NCBI GenBank assembly: GCA_045593265.1
Contig: JAZNWH010000129.1
Location: 4,992-68,991 of the forward strand
DNA from: RGIG8497 sp045593265
Lineage (GTDB): Bacteria > Bacillota > Clostridia > RGIG6154
Length of the DNA stretch: 64,000 nt
Direction of reading: 5' to 3'
In this document: positions 33,741 to 43,529 of the stretch, in pieces
Position numbering within the stretch: position 1 is the stretch's first letter
How the letters are laid out: every line of letters begins with the position of its first letter
The notes under the pieces: generated by a model
The model's input: the letters and a program-made list of their open reading frames with translations, nothing else
The model's database searches: none
Told to the model about the DNA's origin: nothing
Program-made: the position numbers and the translations under genes

Positions 33741-35192
33741 TTAATTCTGTTCTAAAAGTGCATTCTTTTCATTCCACAATTTCTGTGAAAGGTCCACATA
33801 ATAAGTATGTGGATTTTCAAATCTCTTTACTTCGTCCCATAGAGTTTCAAGCTGATTTTGACAATAGGAACGAATTTCTTTGATTGAAGGATTATTATAA
33901 ACACACTTTCCCTTATCAAAAATCTTAACAGGAAGCTTTTTCGCTGTAAAATTGGTAACTGTTTTCTTTTTCCAGGTATGTTCCGGATCAAAAATAACAT
34001 AATCTTTTGAATCATCAATTACTTCATCAAAAAGTGTTACCACATCAGCGATAGCTTTATTTGTTTCCTTTGAAAAAAGTCTGTATACAGTTTTAAAACC
34101 GGGTGTCGTTATCTTTGATACATTTTCGCTCTTTTTAATTTTTGAAACAAACTTTCCCTCTTTTTCAATAGCAACAAGCTTATAGACCCCACCAAAAACA
34201 GGCTCCGATTTTGAAGTGATAAGTCTTTCTCCCACACCGAATAAATCTATTTTTGCACCCTGTCTCAGAGTATCCTTAATGATATATTCATCAAGAGAAT
34301 TGGAAGCCATAATCGGACAATCGCTATAGCCTGCATTATCAAGAATTTCCCTTACTTTTTTGGAAAGATAAGTAATGTCCCCACTATCAATTCTAACACC
34401 TGCAGGTCTGCATCCCTTAGGCTTCAAAACCTCGTCAAAAACTCGTACAGCATTAACTATTCCTGATTTTAATACATTATAGGTATCAATAAGAAATACA
34501 CATTTTTCAGGATAAATCTCAGCATAGGCTTTAAAGGCTTCATATTCGGTATCAAATGACTGAATCCAACTATGAGCCATAGTGCCCACAACAGGTATAT
34601 CAAACATTTGCTCGGCTATAGTACAGGCTGTTCCAAAACAACCACCAATATATGCACTTCTTGCACCCATTATTGCACCGTAGGCGCCTTGTGCTCTTCT
34701 TGAGCCAAACTCAAAAACCTTTCTTCCTTCTGCAGCTCTTACTATTCTGTTTGCCTTTGTAGTAATTAAACTTTGATGATTGACTATAAGAAGAATCATA
34801 GTCTCAATAAACTGCGCCTGAATTAACGGTCCCTTAACAGTGATAATAGGCTCATTAGGGAAAATAGGAGTTCCTTCAGGAATTGCCCACACATCACATT
34901 CAAATTTAAAGCTTTCAAGATATGACAAAAATTCATCGGAAAACATATTTTTATTTCTGAGATAGGCAATATCTTCCGTTGTAAACTTTATATTTTTTAT
35001 ATATTCGCAGAGTTGTTCCACTCCTGCCATAATGGCATATCCCCCGTTGTCAGGAACTCTACGGAAAAACATATCAAAGCATGCATTTTCATTAGCTTTT
35101 CCTTTAACAAAATAGCCATTTGACATAGTAAGCTCATAAAAGTCTGCAAGCAAGGTAAAATTAAGACCATTGGAAAGTTTTTCGATCATCAT
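33741..35192 (-). CDS. pncB: Nicotinate phosphoribosyltransferase
   Basis: 483 aa. It has the NAPRTase fold: LLADFYELTMSNGYFVKGK near the start, FEFGSRRAQGAYGA, GTMAHSWIQSF and GVRIDSGDITYLSKK. It converts nicotinate and PRPP to nicotinate mononucleotide in NAD salvage. It stands 12 bp upstream of miaB and may be co-transcribed with it. Confidence 0.93.
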   Translation of the reverse strand: MMIEKLSNGLNFTLLADFYELTMSNGYFVKGKANENACFDMFFRRVPDNGGYAIMAGVEQLCEYIKNIKFTTEDIAYLRNKNMFSDEFLSYLESFKFECDVWAIPEGTPIFPNEPIITVKGPLIQAQFIETMILLIVNHQSLITTKANRIVRAAEGRKVFEFGSRRAQGAYGAIMGARSAYIGGCFGTACTIAEQMFDIPVVGTMAHSWIQSFDTEYEAFKAYAEIYPEKCVFLIDTYNVLKSGIVNAVRVFDEVLKPKGCRPAGVRIDSGDITYLSKKVREILDNAGYSDCPIMASNSLDEYIIKDTLRQGAKIDLFGVGERLITSKSEPVFGGVYKLVAIEKEGKFVSKIKKSENVSKITTPGFKTVYRLFSKETNKAIADVVTLFDEVIDDSKDYVIFDPEHTWKKKTVTNFTAKKLPVKIFDKGKCVYNNPSIKEIRSYCQNQLETLWDEVKRFENPHTYYVDLSQKLWNEKNALLEQN

Positions 35193-35209
35193 CTATCCGC
35201 CTTTACATC

Positions 35210-35233
35210 GAAAAAAGCGGCAAACGCCGCTTT
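35210..35233 (-). terminator. Terminator between the 139-aa membrane gene and pncB
   Basis: On the minus strand AAAGCGGC pairs with GCCGCTTT around GTTT, followed by TTTTCG. It is short, strong and typical. Confidence 0.8.
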
Positions 35234-35245
35234 AATTCTTTTTAT

Positions 35246-35665
35246 TTATTTGCTGTGTACATTTAATCCGTAATACACACATTCATACACATATATCAAG
35301 GTTCCCAAAACAGCACAACCTGCATACGGAACAAATGATCTGGTCAGAATTACAGGCATATTACCTGATGTCTGTGTGTAAAGGTTGCTTATAACAGGCC
35401 AGTAAAAATGAAGTACTGCAAAGCAAAATGTCAGCGACGCTGTAAGAACTATATAATATACGTTCTTTTTATAGATTGAGAATGCAAGTCCTGCTACGCT
35501 GAGACCAACCAACCAAAGGAACATATTGTATTCATAAATAAGTTTTATACCTGTTATGTTCTGTGAAAATTTATAAATACCATAAATCAACACAAGACCT
35601 GCTATATAATACAGCGATGATAACAAAAATCTGTTAACAACTGCTTCGTTTTCTTTCTTACTCAT
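35246..35665 (-). CDS. Four-helix membrane protein of unknown function
   Basis: 139 aa with four predicted membrane helices (about 12-28, 42-60, 68-88, 105-130) and a charged N-terminus MSKKENEAVVNRF. No family is recognised. It follows rsmE by 20 bp and ends before a terminator, so it is probably the last gene of that unit. Confidence 0.6.
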   Translation of the reverse strand: MSKKENEAVVNRFLLSSLYYIAGLVLIYGIYKFSQNITGIKLIYEYNMFLWLVGLSVAGLAFSIYKKNVYYIVLTASLTFCFAVLHFYWPVISNLYTQTSGNMPVILTRSFVPYAGCAVLGTLIYVYECVYYGLNVHSK

Positions 35666-35685
35666 TAGTTTAACACCTTTCTGTA

Positions 35686-36420
35686 TCAGTTACTCATTTC
35701 ACCTAATTCGTACATTGCTACGGAAAGAACAGCTATAGCTGCAGTTTCCATACGAAGTATTCTTTTCCCCAATGTAACTGTTTGTATACTGTTTTTCTTA
35801 AGTAAATCAACCTCAAGCTCCGAAAAGCCACCTTCCGGACCAATTATAAAGCCTGCACTTTTGACCTTTTTCCCATTGAAAACAGCTTTTATTCCTGTGT
35901 TCGTTTCGCTTTCATACGGAACAAAAGAAAGTTCACAATTTTTAAGCATTTCTACTGCCTCTTCAAAAGTAACAGGGTCCGAAACGTAAGGTACTCTGCT
36001 TCTTTTACACTGTTTCGTTGCCTCAGATGCAATACGACGGAATCGTTGTGTTTTGGAATCCTCATCCTTTATTTTTACCACACATCGCTCCATTATTACA
36101 GGAACTACTGAAGAAATTCCAAGCTCCACTGCCTTTTGAATTACCAGCTCAAGCTTCGAACCTTTTGTAAGACCTATAAAAAGTGTTACATCCGTTTCAG
36201 GCTCTCCGGTAATGGCAAGCTCTTCTGTAATAAAAACTTCTATGCTTTTCTTGGCAACATTCTTAATTTCTGCCTTATAAACATGACCATTACCTGATGT
36301 AATTTCAATTATATCACCTTTTTCAAGGCGAAGCACCCTTGCAATATGAATTGCTTCATCACCTTCAACTGTGATTTTACAGCCTACAGAAACATCTGCA
36401 TCATAATAACATCTGTGCAT
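35686..36420 (-). CDS. rsmE: 16S rRNA m3U1498 methyltransferase RsmE
   Basis: 244 aa from the ATG at 36420 (GGTGGTGA upstream; a TTG 21 bp earlier is possible). An N-terminal PUA-like domain precedes the SPOUT knot with FIGLTKGSKLELVIQKAVELG, FIIGPEGGFSELE and VTLGKRILRMETAA. It methylates U1498 of 16S rRNA. Confidence 0.94.
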   Translation of the reverse strand: MHRCYYDADVSVGCKITVEGDEAIHIARVLRLEKGDIIEITSGNGHVYKAEIKNVAKKSIEVFITEELAITGEPETDVTLFIGLTKGSKLELVIQKAVELGISSVVPVIMERCVVKIKDEDSKTQRFRRIASEATKQCKRSRVPYVSDPVTFEEAVEMLKNCELSFVPYESETNTGIKAVFNGKKVKSAGFIIGPEGGFSELEVDLLKKNSIQTVTLGKRILRMETAAIAVLSVAMYELGEMSN

Positions 36421-36590
36421 TAATTCACCACCCTGATGCAAGAAACAATCTTACTTTATAATTTTACTATTTTCAAGCCTTTTTGTCAATACCTTTTAAA
36501 AAATATGTAAATTTTTAGAAATTCACTCTCGGCGTTTGTAAATTTTGTATATTTTTCTGTCATCAGGTCAAAAATATAACCGGTGATACA

Positions 36591-37064
36591 ATGAAAAATA
36601 AGTTACTGACCATAGGTTTAATTTTTGCAATAAGCCTTATCGTTATATTTACTTTTGCTTTGAAAAGAGTCAAATCTCAGGATGCAAAAATCGAAGCAAC
36701 CTTATATTTTGAACATATCTATGAAAAATGCAACCATACGGAAAGCTATAAATCACCTGAGATACTGTCATTTAACAGTATTGACGAGGTAGAGACCCTT
36801 TATTCCTCCTGGAAAATAAAAACTGCCGAAGAAGGCAGTATTTATCTTATTAAATCATCTCCGTCTTATTGCCCTAATCATTTTAAGATTATATTGAAAG
36901 GAAATAAAATAACCGTAACACGTCTTAAAGATGAAAGCATATACGAGCAGTTTTATATCTCAATGAAATATCTGACAGACGAAGATATTCAAAAACTAAC
37001 TTCAGGTATTATTCTTCATTCACAACAGGAACTTACAAAATTCACCGAAGATTTCACAAGCTAA
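36591..37064 (+). CDS. BofC-like membrane-anchored protein
   Basis: 157 aa with an N-terminal membrane anchor (about 5-24) and an extracytoplasmic domain. The C-terminal half (PSYCPNHFKI, then GNKITVTR and a final LTSGIILHSQQELTKFTEDF) resembles the BofC C-terminal domain. In Bacillus BofC is made in the forespore and delays pro-SigK processing through SpoIVB. The match is by pattern only. GGTGAT precedes the ATG. The stop overlaps ribU convergently by four bases. Confidence 0.5.
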   Translation: MKNKLLTIGLIFAISLIVIFTFALKRVKSQDAKIEATLYFEHIYEKCNHTESYKSPEILSFNSIDEVETLYSSWKIKTAEEGSIYLIKSSPSYCPNHFKIILKGNKITVTRLKDESIYEQFYISMKYLTDEDIQKLTSGIILHSQQELTKFTEDFTS

Positions 37065-37657
37065 TTTGCTTTGAACACCTTACTGAGAGGCTTGTAAATA
37101 AATGCTGTTATAATTGAAACAACAACACATTTCAATGCATTAAATGGTGCTACACAATAAATTACCATTTCCAGAAGACTGTCAATTGAGCTATGTATCG
37201 CTTTTCCCATATCTACAAATGCCTGCAAAGGCATTCCCAAGGCTTTTCCATATGCAGGAATTAACAGATATGCATTTACGAAAACACCTGCAATAACCAT
37301 AATTACTGTTCCTGTAATCATTCCTATTATTGCCTGTTTCTTATTTTTTCTGTATTTATAAATAAGTCCTGCAGGTAAAATCAAACATACACCTACAACG
37401 AAATTAGCAGCTTCACCTACACCGCCTGTAATAGTCCCGTTAATAAGAAGATTTAACACAACCTTAATAAATTCTATAACTACGCCTGCCAAAGGTCCCA
37501 GAGCAAAGGTTCCCACAAGAACAGGTACTTCACTAAAATCAATCTTATAAAAAGGAGGTGCAATGAAAGGAAGCGGGAATTCCACCAACATAAGAACAAC
37601 CGATATCGCTGAAAGCATCGCGACCTTTACCATCCACTTTGTATTTATTTTTTGCAT
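37061..37657 (-). CDS. ribU: ECF transporter S component, riboflavin type
   Basis: 198 aa, six membrane helices. The RibU hallmark region reads KIDFSEVPVLVGTFALGPLAG, followed by the conserved GTITGGVGEAANFVVG. It binds riboflavin and works with the shared ECF energising module encoded elsewhere. No complete FMN riboswitch fits in the 72-bp upstream gap, which holds only a CAGTGG/CCACTG hairpin. Confidence 0.85.
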   Translation of the reverse strand: MQKINTKWMVKVAMLSAISVVLMLVEFPLPFIAPPFYKIDFSEVPVLVGTFALGPLAGVVIEFIKVVLNLLINGTITGGVGEAANFVVGVCLILPAGLIYKYRKNKKQAIIGMITGTVIMVIAGVFVNAYLLIPAYGKALGMPLQAFVDMGKAIHSSIDSLLEMVIYCVAPFNALKCVVVSIITAFIYKPLSKVFKAN

Positions 37658-37729
37658 TTAAATCATATCCTTTCAATCATACAGTCAGTGGAGAATTTCA
37701 CACCACTGTGAAAATTTAAATTTTCAGGA

Positions 37730-38197
37730 TTAATTTTCTGTAACATCCATTTTCAGGATTTTGCCCTGAAATGAAATATTACCTGCCTCAACAAAAACTT
37801 CCGAACCTACCCCAAAGCTTTTTTTGCCTTCAAAGAAAAAGCCTTCTGTCTTCTGTACTCCTGTAACCTTTGCTTTTATAGTTACATCAAATTTATTTTT
37901 ATTTTCAACTATATCGTAGCTGCCATCCTCAGTTTGAAGTAAAACTCTTGCTTTTTCTACATTTTTTGAAACTATTGTGCCCATACTTGCACCTGTTTCA
38001 TCATACAAGGCACCGCTTTCAGGTATTGAATTTGCAGTAATTCCTTTTATATCACGAACTACAATTTCATATTCAGCCACATCACTGCCCACCGAAACAA
38101 TACCACTGCTTGTTGTAAATTTAACAGCAAGAAATGCTACAAGACAAATTACAAACAAAATCACAAATAAATCGAGGATATTAAATCTTTTTTTCAT
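37730..38197 (-). CDS. DUF4330 domain protein, copy 2
   Basis: 155 aa with an N-terminal membrane helix right after MKKRFNILDL, then a beta-rich extracytoplasmic domain. It matches DUF4330 (conserved N-terminal FN-LDL). It is a paralogue of the gene just upstream and starts 1 bp after it. It is probably part of the envelope-polysaccharide group that includes the glycosyltransferase and ligase. Function unknown. Confidence 0.7.
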   Translation of the reverse strand: MKKRFNILDLFVILFVICLVAFLAVKFTTSSGIVSVGSDVAEYEIVVRDIKGITANSIPESGALYDETGASMGTIVSKNVEKARVLLQTEDGSYDIVENKNKFDVTIKAKVTGVQKTEGFFFEGKKSFGVGSEVFVEAGNISFQGKILKMDVTEN

Positions 38198-38198
38198 T

Positions 38199-38666
38199 TT
38201 ATTTCTCTCCTCCTATTACCACGGCAACCGCTTCTGTCGCAAAGTTCGCCCCTTTTATATACATCTTTTTACCTACATACAACTCGTAACCGTTAACAAC
38301 AGTTCCTTCAGGTGAGGAATAACCCTTTCCTGTAACAGAAATCAAAACATCTTTTCTTTCAGGAACAGTAACAACTTTAAATGTGTTAGTAATCTCATCG
38401 TACACACTTTCGGTGGCATCATAAACAGCAACATCTGTTATTTCACCTATCTCAAAATTTTTGACAGAGTCGAAAAGCTTATCTCCCACCTGAATTTGCT
38501 CAGCAACAGTCTGTTCTGTTTTTAATACATTTACTTTATAGTATACATCATCTCCTGCAACCTGGGTTCCCGATGATAAAAATTTCCATGCTACAAAAAC
38601 AGCACATATAACTACTGCAATTATAACTAAATCTATCAGATTAAATCGTTTCTTACTTTCTGACAT
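38199..38666 (-). CDS. DUF4330 domain protein, copy 1
   Basis: 155 aa from the ATG at 38666 (CGGAGGAAAAACAT upstream; a longer frame starts inside the glycosyltransferase gene). KKRFNLIDLVIIAVVICAVF gives the same anchor as the downstream paralogue, followed by a domain of similar length. The start overlaps the glycosyltransferase end by 14 bases. A tandem duplication is the simplest origin of the pair. Confidence 0.7.
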   Translation of the reverse strand: MSESKKRFNLIDLVIIAVVICAVFVAWKFLSSGTQVAGDDVYYKVNVLKTEQTVAEQIQVGDKLFDSVKNFEIGEITDVAVYDATESVYDEITNTFKVVTVPERKDVLISVTGKGYSSPEGTVVNGYELYVGKKMYIKGANFATEAVAVVIGGEK

Positions 38667-39780
38667 ATGTTTTTCCTCCGATCGTTTGTAAATAAATATT
38701 TTCAATATTCTGTGCATTTATTCTTGCAGTGTATTTTTCGTTATACAGCTTTATTGCACCACTGGAAAGATTTTTATATAATTCTTTATCTTCAATGAGC
38801 TTAATCATTTTTTCTGCAAGCTGCACTGAATTTTTAGTTTCAAAAAGCATACCGTTTACACCTTCTTCAACAAGCTCCGGATTACCTCCGTAGCAAGATG
38901 CAATAATAGGTTTACCGAGGCTCATTCCCTCAAGAAGTGAAAGGCTTGTTGCCTCTGTCCCGTATGAAGCATTTACATTTACGTCAATAACATTCATAAC
39001 ACTTGTTACATCTTTAATATAACCTGTAAACAACACCTTTTCACCAAGAGACAGTTCATCAGCTCTTTTTTTCAGTTCATCAAGGTATGCACCTGTTCCA
39101 CATATCATAAATTTGACATTCTGGTATTTTTTAAGGATTTCAGATGCTGCTTCAAGAAAATACATATGCCCCTTTATAGCTTCAACTCTTGCTATCATAG
39201 CAAAAACAAATTCATCCTTTATTCCGTAAAACTCTTTTGCCTGAAGCATTTGCTGGTCATCGTATTTTGGAAGTTGCTTTACACCGTTTTTGATTACTGT
39301 AATCTTTTTGTCTTTAACACCGATTTCGGTAAGATTATCTTTTGCAGCTTGTGCTACTGCAATAATTTTGTTTGAAGTCAGATTATTTACAGTTCCTGCT
39401 ACAAGCTTTCCTATTCCTTTTGTAAGTGATTTTTTATTTGGAAACACACTGTGTCTTGTACTTACAACAGGGATAAAGCATAATTTAGCGGCTATTCTTG
39501 CTGCAAGACAAGCATGAGCATGTACCAAGTCAGGTTTTTGTTCCCTGAAAATTTTTATCAGGTTTTTCACAGCCTCTTTTGAAAATGATGTGTCCGTTAT
39601 TCCTTCAGTTTCTATACATTCAGTTGCTGTTGACTGTATATAAGGAATTAACGCACTGTCTTTGGGTAACACAACTTTTACATCAAATTTTTCTCTGTCA
39701 TAATTTTCAAGAAAGGTTATTATACATCTGCCTGCTCCACCTATGTTGTGATCACTCGTTATATTTAAAACCTTAATCAT
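38653..39780 (-). CDS. GT4-family glycosyltransferase
   Basis: 375 aa from the ATG at 39780 (AAAGGAGAAATGTG upstream). GT-B fold: N-terminal IGGAGRCIITFLENY acceptor domain and a C-terminal Glycos_transf_1 domain with AMIARVEAIKGHMYFLEAA, and EATSLSLLEGMSLGKPIIAS as the EX7E donor-site motif. It adds a sugar from a nucleotide donor to an envelope glycan. It overlaps the ligase gene. Confidence 0.85.
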   Translation of the reverse strand: MIKVLNITSDHNIGGAGRCIITFLENYDREKFDVKVVLPKDSALIPYIQSTATECIETEGITDTSFSKEAVKNLIKIFREQKPDLVHAHACLAARIAAKLCFIPVVSTRHSVFPNKKSLTKGIGKLVAGTVNNLTSNKIIAVAQAAKDNLTEIGVKDKKITVIKNGVKQLPKYDDQQMLQAKEFYGIKDEFVFAMIARVEAIKGHMYFLEAASEILKKYQNVKFMICGTGAYLDELKKRADELSLGEKVLFTGYIKDVTSVMNVIDVNVNASYGTEATSLSLLEGMSLGKPIIASCYGGNPELVEEGVNGMLFETKNSVQLAEKMIKLIEDKELYKNLSSGAIKLYNEKYTARINAQNIENIYLQTIGGKTYVRK

Positions 39781-41614
39781 CACATTTCTCCTTTCTGTAC
39801 ACGTTATATACACTTGCACCTATGGCAACAAAAATCCAGAAAAGTAAAAATACTCTGTAATTGTACCATACATTGTCAAACATTCCCTGAACAAGGAATC
39901 CTGTAACAGCACTGCCTGTTGCTGCTGCAATAACTTTCAGTTCCTTGTTTTGAGTATATTTAATAACGTGCAAAAGCTTATTGAAAAGAGTAAGTACAAC
40001 AGTAACTAAAACAATTATACCTATTATACCTGTTTCTGCAAAAACCAGAAGATACAAGTTATGCGGATGAGGTGCCGTTATCGCTGAGTAAGCATATCTT
40101 GGATACACAGCATTAAAAGCATCGCTGCCGACACCAATACCCGTTAACCAGAAATCCTTAAGCATTTCAACAGTTCCGTTCCATATAAACACACGGTATG
40201 AGGTGGAACTGTCTGCAAGATTGCCTACACTTAATATTCTGCTTATAATAGATTCCGGCAGGAAAAATATTGATATAACACCTGCTATTGCAGCAATTCC
40301 CAAAAGTTTTTTGTTGACAAAAAACAAAAACACACAAACTGCAATAACAAGACCAATCCAACAGCCTCTTGAATAAGTAAATATCATTGATGCTCCCAAT
40401 ACTGCAAGGGCAACCACATACACTGCCTTTAATGAATATTTTTTGGATATAAACACCAATGCAAGACAAAACATAAATAAAAGTATTATATATTCCCCAA
40501 AAACATTTGGGTTATCGAAAAAAGAAACTACACGTCCTTTGATTTCCTCAAACATCTCACTGTCAAGCCATGTATTCTCATTATCAAAGCCTGTTAACTT
40601 CTGATAAACTCCGTAGATACCTACAGGAATAGATGCAATACCCATTGACGAAATAAACAATACCAACTTTTTAGTTGAGTCCACTACCTTACTTATAACA
40701 AAATAAGAAAGCATAAATGCAATATACACCAATGAAATTTTAAGACTTGAAGTTACATTTACAGAAAATACAGTTCCAATTACGTACACTATACACATAA
40801 ATATAACATACAAATTGAGGACTGACCCTTTTATTTTAAAGCTGTACTTACCTGTTATATATTTTACAATTATACACATAACAAGTGCTAAAGAGCCTGC
40901 TACCATAACCATAGTAGGTAAAAAAGGAAGCATGGCTGCAAAAAGAAGAGTTACTGTATATGTAGAATAAAGTGCAACAACCCCGCAAATTACTAAAAAC
41001 AATAAGGCAAGAACAGGCAAAAGACCTGTTAACACAGATATTACACCCACGATAACACCTGAAAAAATATATACATGAGGATTGTAGCCAAAGCTTTCTT
41101 CATTTAACGGTTTAACTCCCGCAAGCCTGCATAAAAACGAGTTATTAACCATATTCGCTATGTTTTTATTGTATAATATGCCAAATGCACTTAATAAACA
41201 CAAAAATACATAAAAAGCCATAACAACGGCACCGGGGTAATCGACAACCGACCAAAATACTCCTATAACACCCCATGGCAATAAGAACAGAGAAAATGCC
41301 CTTAGAGAAATATTAAGAAAATTATTGCAGAAATCTTCAAAAAAACCTACAAAGCTTGAGTTATGAGTCATATTCTTTATAAAGCCAAAGGGCTTTAACA
41401 CAACTCCAATAACCTTGAAAAGCCATCCTGTTACAGCATCATATTTATTGTCCGAGCTGTCATAAGCTGTAAAAAAATTTGTAATTATTCCTGTTTCCAC
41501 ACTTTTGGTATACCATACCGATATTTTTTCACATAATGCACCTATAAGACTGTTTTTATATAAGTTAATCATTAGAGATTTTAGTTTAATAAACACCGAA
41601 TGCAACCTGTTCAA
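39773..41614 (-). CDS. O-antigen ligase/polymerase-like membrane protein
   Basis: 613 aa with about 12 membrane helices. The Wzy_C-type region is near the C-terminal third: FTYSRGCWIGLVIAV, WNGTVEMLKDFWLTGIGVG and the periplasmic-loop phrase ITAPHPHNLYLLVFAETG with paired His. A long N-terminal extension of about 80 residues is unusual for the family. It starts with TTG after AGAGGGGG. It most likely joins or polymerises exopolysaccharide or teichuronic-type chains. Confidence 0.8.
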   Translation of the reverse strand: MNRLHSVFIKLKSLMINLYKNSLIGALCEKISVWYTKSVETGIITNFFTAYDSSDNKYDAVTGWLFKVIGVVLKPFGFIKNMTHNSSFVGFFEDFCNNFLNISLRAFSLFLLPWGVIGVFWSVVDYPGAVVMAFYVFLCLLSAFGILYNKNIANMVNNSFLCRLAGVKPLNEESFGYNPHVYIFSGVIVGVISVLTGLLPVLALLFLVICGVVALYSTYTVTLLFAAMLPFLPTMVMVAGSLALVMCIIVKYITGKYSFKIKGSVLNLYVIFMCIVYVIGTVFSVNVTSSLKISLVYIAFMLSYFVISKVVDSTKKLVLFISSMGIASIPVGIYGVYQKLTGFDNENTWLDSEMFEEIKGRVVSFFDNPNVFGEYIILLFMFCLALVFISKKYSLKAVYVVALAVLGASMIFTYSRGCWIGLVIAVCVFLFFVNKKLLGIAAIAGVISIFFLPESIISRILSVGNLADSSTSYRVFIWNGTVEMLKDFWLTGIGVGSDAFNAVYPRYAYSAITAPHPHNLYLLVFAETGIIGIIVLVTVVLTLFNKLLHVIKYTQNKELKVIAAATGSAVTGFLVQGMFDNVWYNYRVFLLFWIFVAIGASVYNVYRKEKCDD

Positions 41615-41615
41615 T

Positions 41616-43151
41616 CTATTTCCCCCTCTTTAGCATTTGAATTTCTTTTGTTTTTAATATAGCTAACATAATAACATAAATCACAACACACAAAATTCCG
41701 CAAACTCCCAAAGCTGTAAGTTTGAAAATTGTACCTTTTTCTGCAAAATTACTTAACAAACCGTATACTCCCCTTACAAATGCTAATGCAACTGCAGAAG
41801 AAAGTATACTTTTTATAAAGCATACAAGTATCGTTTTTAAACTGAAAAAAGAATTTTCTTTTTTCATAAACAGCATCATTATAACTGCTCCTGTTGTTGC
41901 AGCAACAGATACAGACAAAGCTAGTCCACCTATTCCCATTAATTTACTTAAAATAACACTTAGTGTAAAATTAACAACAATAGTTATAAAAGCAGTTTTC
42001 ATTGGTATCTTTGACTTCTGCATCGCATAAAAGCTTTTATTAAGTATTTCCTGAATACCATATCCAATCATACCCAAGCTATAGTAAAATAAAGCAGTTG
42101 AAGTAAGAAATGTAGAACTTTCGTCAAAGGCACCTCTTTGATATATTATTTCTATAATCTGAACTCTGAACACTAAAAACATTACTACAACAGGTGCAAG
42201 AAACAAAATTGACGCTTTAACGGAATTGGCTGTTACTTCTGCACACTTTTCCCTATCACCTGCTACATAAAGCCTTGAAAGTTCAGGCAAAATAAGATTT
42301 GTTACCGACGTTGTAAACACACCTGCTATGATAAGGTACAGCCTGTTTGCATAATTAATTGCCGACACAGCAGCACCTTCGTTTAAGAAAGATGCCAAAT
42401 AAGTATTTATCATTACATTAAGAGGCTGGACCCAGGAACTTATAAACACAGGTAATGCCAGTTTATAAACCTTTTTCATTCCCTCATCTTTAAAGTCAAT
42501 ACTTATGTTAAATTTATACTGACGTTTTATTAACGGAACAATCAAAATAGCAAGCTGTAAAATCCAACCTATAAGCATTGCTGTTGCAAGTCCCATAACC
42601 CCGAATTTGTCATTAAACAAAAACAAATACAGTATAGCAACCAAATTGGAAACAATACTCATTGCAGCAGGAATTTTAAACTCTCCGTATGATTGCAAAA
42701 TACCTGCATAACAGTAAGCTACTGCAGTAAATATCATTGACGGAAATAAAATTTTAAGAAGCATTGACGCAAGATGGGCGGTATTTATATCATCCTTAAT
42801 TCCTCTGGCTACTATCGAAATAAGTGATGATGAAAATACAACACCTAAAACCGACACAACAAAAGATATAAGAAATACAGCTCCTATAAATTTGCCCGCA
42901 AAGCTATTTGCCTCCTTGTCTCCTTTAAGCTGTCTGTATTCATTAAAAACAGGAACAAAGGCTGACATAATTGCCATCCCTAAAATAATATCAAAAAAAT
43001 TGAGAGGAATCTGCGAAGCAGTCAGAAATGCAGTAGCCTGATACCCCGTTCCGTAGAATGAAGCAAAAACCATTTCACGGTATTGTCCCAACAGCTTTGA
43101 TATAAGTATTATTATAAATATATTTCCTACTGTTTTTACAGGATTTTTCAT
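41616..43151 (-). CDS. murJ: Lipid II flippase MurJ-like
   Basis: 511 aa, 13-14 membrane helices, MviN family: ISKLLGQYREMVFASFYGTG at the start, with charged residues in the first helices, and LFPSMIFTAVAYCYAGILQ. It flips lipid-linked precursors across the membrane. It could serve peptidoglycan or the polysaccharide made by the two downstream genes, since it is in one operon with them. Confidence 0.85.
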   Translation of the reverse strand: MKNPVKTVGNIFIIILISKLLGQYREMVFASFYGTGYQATAFLTASQIPLNFFDIILGMAIMSAFVPVFNEYRQLKGDKEANSFAGKFIGAVFLISFVVSVLGVVFSSSLISIVARGIKDDINTAHLASMLLKILFPSMIFTAVAYCYAGILQSYGEFKIPAAMSIVSNLVAILYLFLFNDKFGVMGLATAMLIGWILQLAILIVPLIKRQYKFNISIDFKDEGMKKVYKLALPVFISSWVQPLNVMINTYLASFLNEGAAVSAINYANRLYLIIAGVFTTSVTNLILPELSRLYVAGDREKCAEVTANSVKASILFLAPVVVMFLVFRVQIIEIIYQRGAFDESSTFLTSTALFYYSLGMIGYGIQEILNKSFYAMQKSKIPMKTAFITIVVNFTLSVILSKLMGIGGLALSVSVAATTGAVIMMLFMKKENSFFSLKTILVCFIKSILSSAVALAFVRGVYGLLSNFAEKGTIFKLTALGVCGILCVVIYVIMLAILKTKEIQMLKRGK

Positions 43152-43163
43152 AAATTAAACCAA

Positions 43164-43197
43164 AACAAACAGACTTAGCTTGCTAAGTCTGTTTGTT
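43164..43197 (-). terminator. Terminator after ireB
   Basis: ACAAACAGACTTAGC pairs with GCTAAGTCTGTTTGT, with a T-rich tail on the minus strand. It begins at the ireB stop codon. Confidence 0.75.
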
Positions 43198-43441
43198 ATT
43201 CTCCGACGTAAAATTTGATTATTTCTTCCAGTAATTCATCTCTTTCAAGTCTTCTTACTGCACTTCTTGCATTCATATAGCTTGTTATATAGGTCGGATC
43301 TCCTGAAAGGAAATATCCCACAATCTGATTTACCGGATTATACCCTTTCTCCTTAAGTGCATTATAAACAAGATTCATAATTTCTCTTGCCTGCTCCTTC
43401 TGATCTCTGGGTAATTGAAATTTTGTTGTCTGATTCTCCAT
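43196..43441 (-). CDS. ireB: IreB-family regulatory phosphoprotein
   Basis: 81 aa from the ATG at 43441 (CAAGGAGTG upstream). The IreB/DUF965 pattern is clear: EIMNLVYNALKEKGYNPVNQ, VGYFLSGDPTYITS and ARSAVRRLERDELLEE. In Enterococcus IreB is phosphorylated on threonines by the PASTA kinase IreK and dampens cephalosporin resistance. The kinase and phosphatase here are at 14786-17532. Confidence 0.92.
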   Translation of the reverse strand: MENQTTKFQLPRDQKEQAREIMNLVYNALKEKGYNPVNQIVGYFLSGDPTYITSYMNARSAVRRLERDELLEEIIKFYVGE

Positions 43442-43529
43442 GCAAATCACTCCTTGCAATAATATCTAATATAGTATAACATACTTTTATCAATCTTTCA
43501 AGCAAAGAAGTATTATTTTCACAATTTTA

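Noticed and set aside
37658..37729. FMN riboswitch upstream of ribU
   Set aside because: Only a CAGTGG/CCACTG hairpin with GAAATTC in its loop fits in 72 bp; the full multi-stem FMN aptamer is not present.
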